In this document: in pieces, positions 59,411-64,000 of the stretch | Numbering within the stretch: the stretch's first letter is position 1 | Layout: every line of letters starts with the position of its first letter | Assembly (NCBI GenBank): GCA_011319805.1 | Contig: SJRY01000120.1 | Span: forward strand, 186,001 to 250,000 | Direction: 5' to 3' | Source of the DNA: Macrocybe gigantea | Taxonomy: Eukaryota; Basidiomycota; Agaricomycetes; Agaricales; Callistosporiaceae | DNA: 64,000 nt | Notes under the pieces: model-generated | What the model was told of the DNA's origin: nothing | The model's input: only the letters and a program-made list of their open reading frames with translations | Databases searched by the model: none | Translations under genes and position numbers: made by a program

Positions 59411-59727
59411 ATGCATCTCATGTACACCTTGGATGAGAACGGAAACAGGGTCTACACTCTCAAGGTGCGTTCCTTCTGACCGGCACCTTCATCAATGTTC
59501 TCATCAAATGTGGTAGAAGGTCACAGACAGTGGACGAGTGACCAAGTCGGCGCATCCTGGTGCGTTTCCTCTCGTCTCGTCTCTGCTGCGAAAGACTAAG
59601 CCTCGCTCATCGTGTCCTCTTGTGTCCAGCCCGCTTCTCGCCTGATGACAAGTACTCTCGTCATCGCGTGACGATCAAAAAGCGATACAACGTCCTCCCC
59701 ACGCAGCTGCCCAGCAAGCCCATGTGA
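59411..59727 (+). CDS. NOP10: H/ACA snoRNP subunit NOP10
   Basis: Smallest protein of the H/ACA pseudouridylation particle (also part of telomerase in animals). Three exons, 59411-59464, 59517-59559 and 59630-59727, total 195 nt and give 64 residues, the normal size. Sequence: [64 protein letters not shown]. The [17 protein letters not shown] block is the family signature that contacts the Cbf5 homologue. The frame is clean. Confidence 0.96.
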
Positions 59728-60141
59728 AGGGGATCGAGCGCGCTTGTCATCATGTCTACAGGCGTCTCCGAGGAGAGACAGCCTTATTAGCGACGGGTTC
59801 ATAGCTATACCTCTGTTGTCGTCTTTAATCGTTGTTCAATTTGAACGCTCGTCACCGGGCCGTCCACCTGTTACATAACCATTAGTATTCACCTCCAACA
59901 CCGAGTCACACCACAAGACTGATGGTGAAGCCAGTCCATCACGCGCACGTGTCGAACGGAGCACCAGAGCATTGGAGCACATTGCCAAGCATCTGATGCC
60001 TGATGCCTCGCATCGCGCCTTTTTTTTTTTTTTTTTCCTGACAAAAAGACGTTGAGTCAGGAGCCGCCGGAGGAGCATACCGTCGCCGGCGCCTTCACAT
60101 TTCCTTTCTGTTTCCTTCTTTTACGCGTCGTCCAGAGAGCT
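59728..60141. other. Intergenic region with a T17 tract
   Basis: Lies between NOP10 and the Sec14-like gene. It contains 17 Ts at 60020-60036 about 105 bp upstream of the Sec14-like ATG, followed by a pyrimidine-rich leader. No gene is seen. Confidence 0.5.
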
Positions 60142-61575
60142 ATGTCCGAGAAAACGAACAAGGTGCTCACGACGCCGGCCCCGGGCACGAAGGTCGCCCC
60201 AGTGTACGAGTACACCGAGGAACAGACCAGAAAGATCAGGGACCTGCGAGAGGTGTGTTCCGCCCAGCCTCTGTCGCATTCAGCCTCCAACTGTTTTTTT
60301 TTTTCTGGCCCAGTACGCCGCCTCGCTAGCGCTGCCGCCAGAGGACCCGTACCACCCCTGGGAACGCCGGTGGCTCAACAAGGACGACACGATGCCGCGC
60401 TACATGCGCGCCGCAAAGTGGAACTATGCGGATGCGCAGAAGCGCATCAAAGCGACTATGGAATGGCGCAGGGAGTTCAAGCCCGACCTCATTCCCCCGG
60501 ATGAAGTCAAGATCGAGAGCCAGACGGGAAAGATGTGCGCTGCGAGCTTCTTTGACTGATGTTTTTTTTTTCTCTTTCTGATTTGTGATTTCTGTGGCCT
60601 TTTTTTTTCCTGGTGATAGCATTTTGAACGGATTTGATAGAGACGGCCGGCCGATCATTTACATGCGTCCCGGACGCGAGAACACGGAGACGGGCCCTAG
60701 GCAGCTCCGTCATCTCGTTTGGTGGTTGTCAGTCCAACATCTCTCTTTGCAAAGATTTTACTAAAGCGTCTCCACAGAGAACGCGCAAAAGACCTCATGC
60801 CGCCGGGGCAAGAGTCCCTGGTGATCATCGTCGATTACAAGTCCACGACGCTGCGCACGAACCCGTCGATATCCGTCGCCCGCAAGGTGCTCCACATCCT
60901 CCAGCAGCACTACGTCGAGACGCTCGGCCGGCGCTCGTCGTCAACCTCCCCATGCTCCTCAACTTTTTCTACAAAGGCATCGCTCCCTTCCTGGACCCAG
61001 TCACGCGCGACAAGGTCGTCATGTCGTCATTCGCTGTCTTGTCCAGCGCTGCTTTCTAACATCAAGAGCCCCGTTTTAGATGCGCTTCAATCCTGACCTG
61101 AATGAACTGATTCCGCCGGAACACCTCGACGCCGATTTCGGAGGCGAGCACCGCTACGAATTCGAGCCCGACAGCTACTGGGACCAGATCGTCGAGTGAG
61201 CCGATCGCTCTTTCTGCCCTCATAAACCCTTGAAATTTGCTTGTTCCACAGTGCATGCGGCATCGCGCCTGACGGCACGCGCATAGAAAAAAAGGAAGAG
61301 CAGGAGGAGGAGCAGGAGGATGCGAAGGATGCCCAGCCCGTCGAGGCGGCGCCGATAGAAGCTTCGTCATCGGAAACGAGCGTGTGCGTTTCAACCCAAT
61401 CGTGCCTGAACGCTATTTGACCCACTCTCCATGCAGAGAAAACACCGGGACAAACACTCCTTCGACCATGTCCGATCATGGATCCGGGATAGAGGACAAG
61501 ATCGCGCAGGTGACGATATCAGAAGTGTGGACGGAGGAGGACGGTGCCAGGGTCGCACCCGCGGTCACGTCGTGA
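60142..61575 (+). CDS. Sec14-like CRAL-TRIO lipid transfer protein (one frame break)
   Basis: Predicted phosphatidylinositol/lipid transfer protein. The start is MSEKTNKVLTTPAPGTKVAP. The CRAL-TRIO N domain reads YAASLALPPEDPYHPWERRW, LNKDDTMPRYMRAAKWNYAD and KRIKATMEWRREFKPDLIPP. The lipid pocket follows: ILNGFDRDGRPIIYMRPGRE, RQLRHLVWWL, SLVIIVDYKSTTLRTNPSIS, VARKVLHILQQHYVETLGRA, LVVNLPMLLNFFYKGIAPFL and DPVTRDK. After that come MRFNPDLNELIPPEHLDADF, GGEHRYEFEPDSYW and an acidic Glu-rich tail ending VAPAVTS. One G is missing near 60925-60932 (GGG as GG) between LGR and ALVVNLP. About six introns are present. It resembles Csr1/Pdr16-type Sec14 homologues; which one is not resolved. Confidence 0.88.
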
Positions 61576-62398
61576 ACTCGCCTTGCTTTGCATTCCTTTT
61601 CTTGCTTTCTTGCACCAATATGACTCTCATTACCCATATCCTAGAGATTATATATATCCCGGATGACTTGCATCGATAGCCCCCTTCTTTTTTATATCTT
61701 TCTTGCTGAGCATACCACGCACCTCGGTTTCATCCATAGAGCATATCCCGTGCATGTACTTGGGAACCTCTTCTCCATGTATTTATCAACCCAAAAAAAT
61801 CACTTCATTTTCATCGCGTTAAATAAGTACACATGAGCTAGGAGAAGAGAAATCGCTCGTAGGATAAGGTGCGGCAAGGAAGGCACCACAAAGGGAGATA
61901 GCATAGCTTTGCTGGTAAGTACGTGTGTTTGAAATGTAAATTGTCGAGAGAAAGAAAAGGTGAGGCGAGATGCAAAGGAACGGACGGGGAAAAAAAAAGT
62001 CTTGAGGGGTGTTGTAGGAGGTATCAATGTGTGAGTATGCAAGGAAAATACAATGACTGGATAATTAAATGCCCAGATTATGAGAAACCTATGAAATGAA
62101 TGGCAAGACGGGGTAAAGAAAAAAGGAAAGGTCTACAGAACAATGGAAAAGTGACGGTTTTTGGAGAGGAAAAGGAGCGTTCCCGTCTATCTGCAACAAC
62201 ACAAAGGATTTTTGTTCTCAAAAAAAAAAAAAAGAAACCAAGTCCGATAGATGACAAAAGAAGGAACGAGCCACGTACAAGTCGGGAGAGTGTGTGCGAG
62301 AGAAAAAGAAATTGAAAGTCATCGCGGCAAAGGTATGCCCCGACGTGGAACCGAAATCAAGATCGTGAGGATAACAGGAAAGAATAGATGAGAAAAAT
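61576..62398. other. Convergent intergenic region
   Basis: 3' flanks of the Sec14-like gene and the low-complexity gene. A run of 13 As at 62221-62233 is the only notable feature; no gene is supported. Confidence 0.5.
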
Positions 62399-64000
62399 TC
62401 ACAGGCCGTTGGCTCTCCAACTCGAAGGTGGCGGCGCTCTGCGGTAGGCTTTGTGGGGGCTCGCAGGTTGACTCGTCGTCCGCGACCTCGGTGAACTCTT
62501 CGAGGCCTGGCCGGCGCTGTTGCTGGCAGGTATGGGAGGGACGGGCGGGTAGAACCCAGACTCGCGCTGCGCAGCGGATCCCGACCGCGTTTGGTCCCTC
62601 GAACTAGCTTTGCTGAATCGGTCCGCCGACGCAGACGGGTTGAGGTCGCCATACGAACTCTTTGAAGAACTCCACGCGCCGGCGCCTGCTCCGCGGCCGA
62701 CACCGCCATAGTCGCTTCGCGCACTGCTAATGCCGCCATACATCGATCTCGATGGCCCAGGAAAGATGACAGAACCCGTCGACCACCCGTTCGCGGCCGC
62801 AGCTGGCATGCCCATCGGACCACCCATGCCCATGCCCATTCCAAACGGTGCACCCATCATAGACGGCGCACCACCGCCGCCGCCATACACGCTTCCGGCG
62901 CTGCTGAGTCCGGCACGGTCGAGCCGCGTTCCCACTCGTCACCGGCAGCAGCCATCGCTTGCTGTGCTACCGCCATCTGGTACGCCTGCTTCGCAAACAT
63001 CATCGCCTGCTGGTGTGCCGCAGTAGCGCCGGGTTGGCGGGCGGCTGGGGCAGAAACTGGGCGGGAGAGAGCAGCTGTGGGTTCGCTTGCTGGGCGGGCC
63101 AGCCATTCATGTTCATCGTGCCCCAATTCGGCGCTAGAGTCGGGGCGCCAAAGCCCATTGGCATGCCCATAGAGTTCACAGTCATCATCGGATTAAGCGT
63201 CGACATCCGAGCGCCCATGGCTTGATTGACAGGCCGGTCATCATCGTCGTCGTCAAGAATCGGTCCGCGCCCATTTATCACGTTTCCGAGCTGCAGTCAT
63301 AAAAACGTCAAACCAAACGAAGTATGATAAAATATTAAACGACAAAAGTGGATGGAATCGAAATGGAATGGAAGCACCGACCTCGATAGCGGCTTTCGCC
63401 TCGCTTCTCCTTCTCTCCTTGCGCCTCTGTTCTTCATCATCCACGTTGTCCTTCGCCTTCGAATTCGTCTTGCCCGAAGGCTTGGTATCGCGCAGGTCCT
63501 CTTCAAAGCTGACACTCCGCCGCTTGATATGTTTTCCTCCCGATTTTACGCCCGCTCTCCACTGCCGGCACCGCGCCTGTCTCCATGTCTATCTCTATCT
63601 CTATCCCTATCACCACTCTTACCGCCCGACGCACTGCCACTCCCGCTTCCGCTCGCACTGCCAACCTCGCTCCCATCCCTTGGTGTGAACGGCGCGCGGC
63701 CGCTACTCGAATCACCGGTCGAGCTGGCAGGGCTATCCCTGCGCGCGACAGCAAACGGCTTCGGCAGAGGAGCCGAATAGGCTGATACAGATGCCGACGA
63801 ATTGATGGACGGGAGCATGGTGCTGCTCCGCTGCCGCTGCTGCATGGAGATTGGCGCGCTCTGCGCTGCCCCCTGTGCCTCCACATTGTGACGGAACGAG
63901 GACGGCGAGTTGCCGCTGGGGGCGCCGGGCCTCGACAGATTCTTATTCACAGGCATGGGACGACCAACTGACGAGACTTGTGCAGTTGACGATGAAGAGG
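62399..64000 (-). CDS. Low-complexity unknown protein, 5' part beyond window (two frame breaks)
   Basis: Partial gene running off the right edge. The visible N-terminal part is Ser/Pro/Gly-rich (MPVNKNLSRPGAPSGNSPSS, SGSGSGSASGGKSGDRDRDR), with a charged helix EEQRRKERRRSEAKAAIE. A short conserved-looking block follows: LGNVINGRGPILDDDDDDRP and VNQAMGARMSTLNPMMTVNS. Then come Met/Gly/Gln-rich repeats (MMFAKQAYQMAVAQQAMAAA; GMGMGMGGPMGMPAAAANGW) and a Ser/Arg/Pro tail ending SSWRANGL. Bases are missing near 63020-63026 and 62905-62912. I do not recognise a function. Poly-Asp and Gln/Met-rich segments suggest a disordered scaffold or regulatory protein, which is inference. Confidence 0.6.

Overview
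The window is nuclear DNA of a filamentous basidiomycete, most likely a mushroom-forming agaricomycete. Evidence: genes are split by many 45-75 nt GT-AG (some GC-AG) introns; there is a DUF6533-type membrane protein; a CBM1-tagged GH5 mannanase; a GPI-type chitin deacetylase; and Ser/Pro/Gln-rich two-finger C2H2 regulators. The species cannot be named from sequence alone.

Layout. 0-1.6 kb: end of a DUF6533-like membrane protein. 2.1-4.3 kb: CE4 chitin deacetylase (-). 4.8-6.3 kb: EFM2-like lysine methyltransferase (-). 6.8-7.2 kb: GON7/KEOPS-like subunit (+). 7.4-8.6 kb: mitochondrial ribosomal protein uL2 (-), sharing a 108-bp promoter with RuvB-like 2 (+, 8.75-10.5 kb). 11.2-12.5 kb: SCI1-like RS protein (-). 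12.6-14.7 kb: GH5 mannanase (-). 15.1-15.8 kb: centrin (+). 18.8-21.5 kb and 29.9-31.2 kb: two paralogous C2H2 factors head to head across about 8 kb without recognisable genes. 32.3-33.8 kb: Trf4-type poly(A) polymerase (-). 34.4-35.0 kb: small unknown protein (+). 35.2-36.2 kb: ribosomal protein eL28 (-). 36.7-37.5 kb: secreted protein (-). 38.2-39.0 kb: membrane LysM protein (+). 39.2-40.1 kb: YAR1-like ankyrin protein (-). 40.4-42.0 kb: Cak1-like kinase (+). 42.2-47.8 kb: condensin SMC4 (-). 48.4-52.7 kb: RNAi-type RNA-dependent RNA polymerase (+). 53.2-55.8 kb: unknown TPR-like protein (+). 55.9-59.0 kb: thioredoxin, adrenodoxin-type reductase, thioredoxin (all -). 59.4-59.7 kb: NOP10 (+). 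60.1-61.6 kb: Sec14-like CRAL-TRIO protein (+). 62.4 kb to the edge: low-complexity unknown protein (-, 5' part missing).

Most of this is housekeeping (translation, rRNA/tRNA modification, chromosome structure). Three groupings stand out. One is the redox trio Trx-FDXR-Trx. The second is the RdRP gene, whose catalytic DYDGD motif is encoded by a 12-nt micro-exon. The third is the pair of C2H2 paralogues.

Quality warning: many conserved genes, including essential ones, are broken by single missing bases, often beside short homopolymers. I count about 30 such sites and only about two apparent extra bases. The same polarity in unrelated genes points to residual long-read consensus errors rather than gene decay. 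Coordinates below span the real gene across these breaks.
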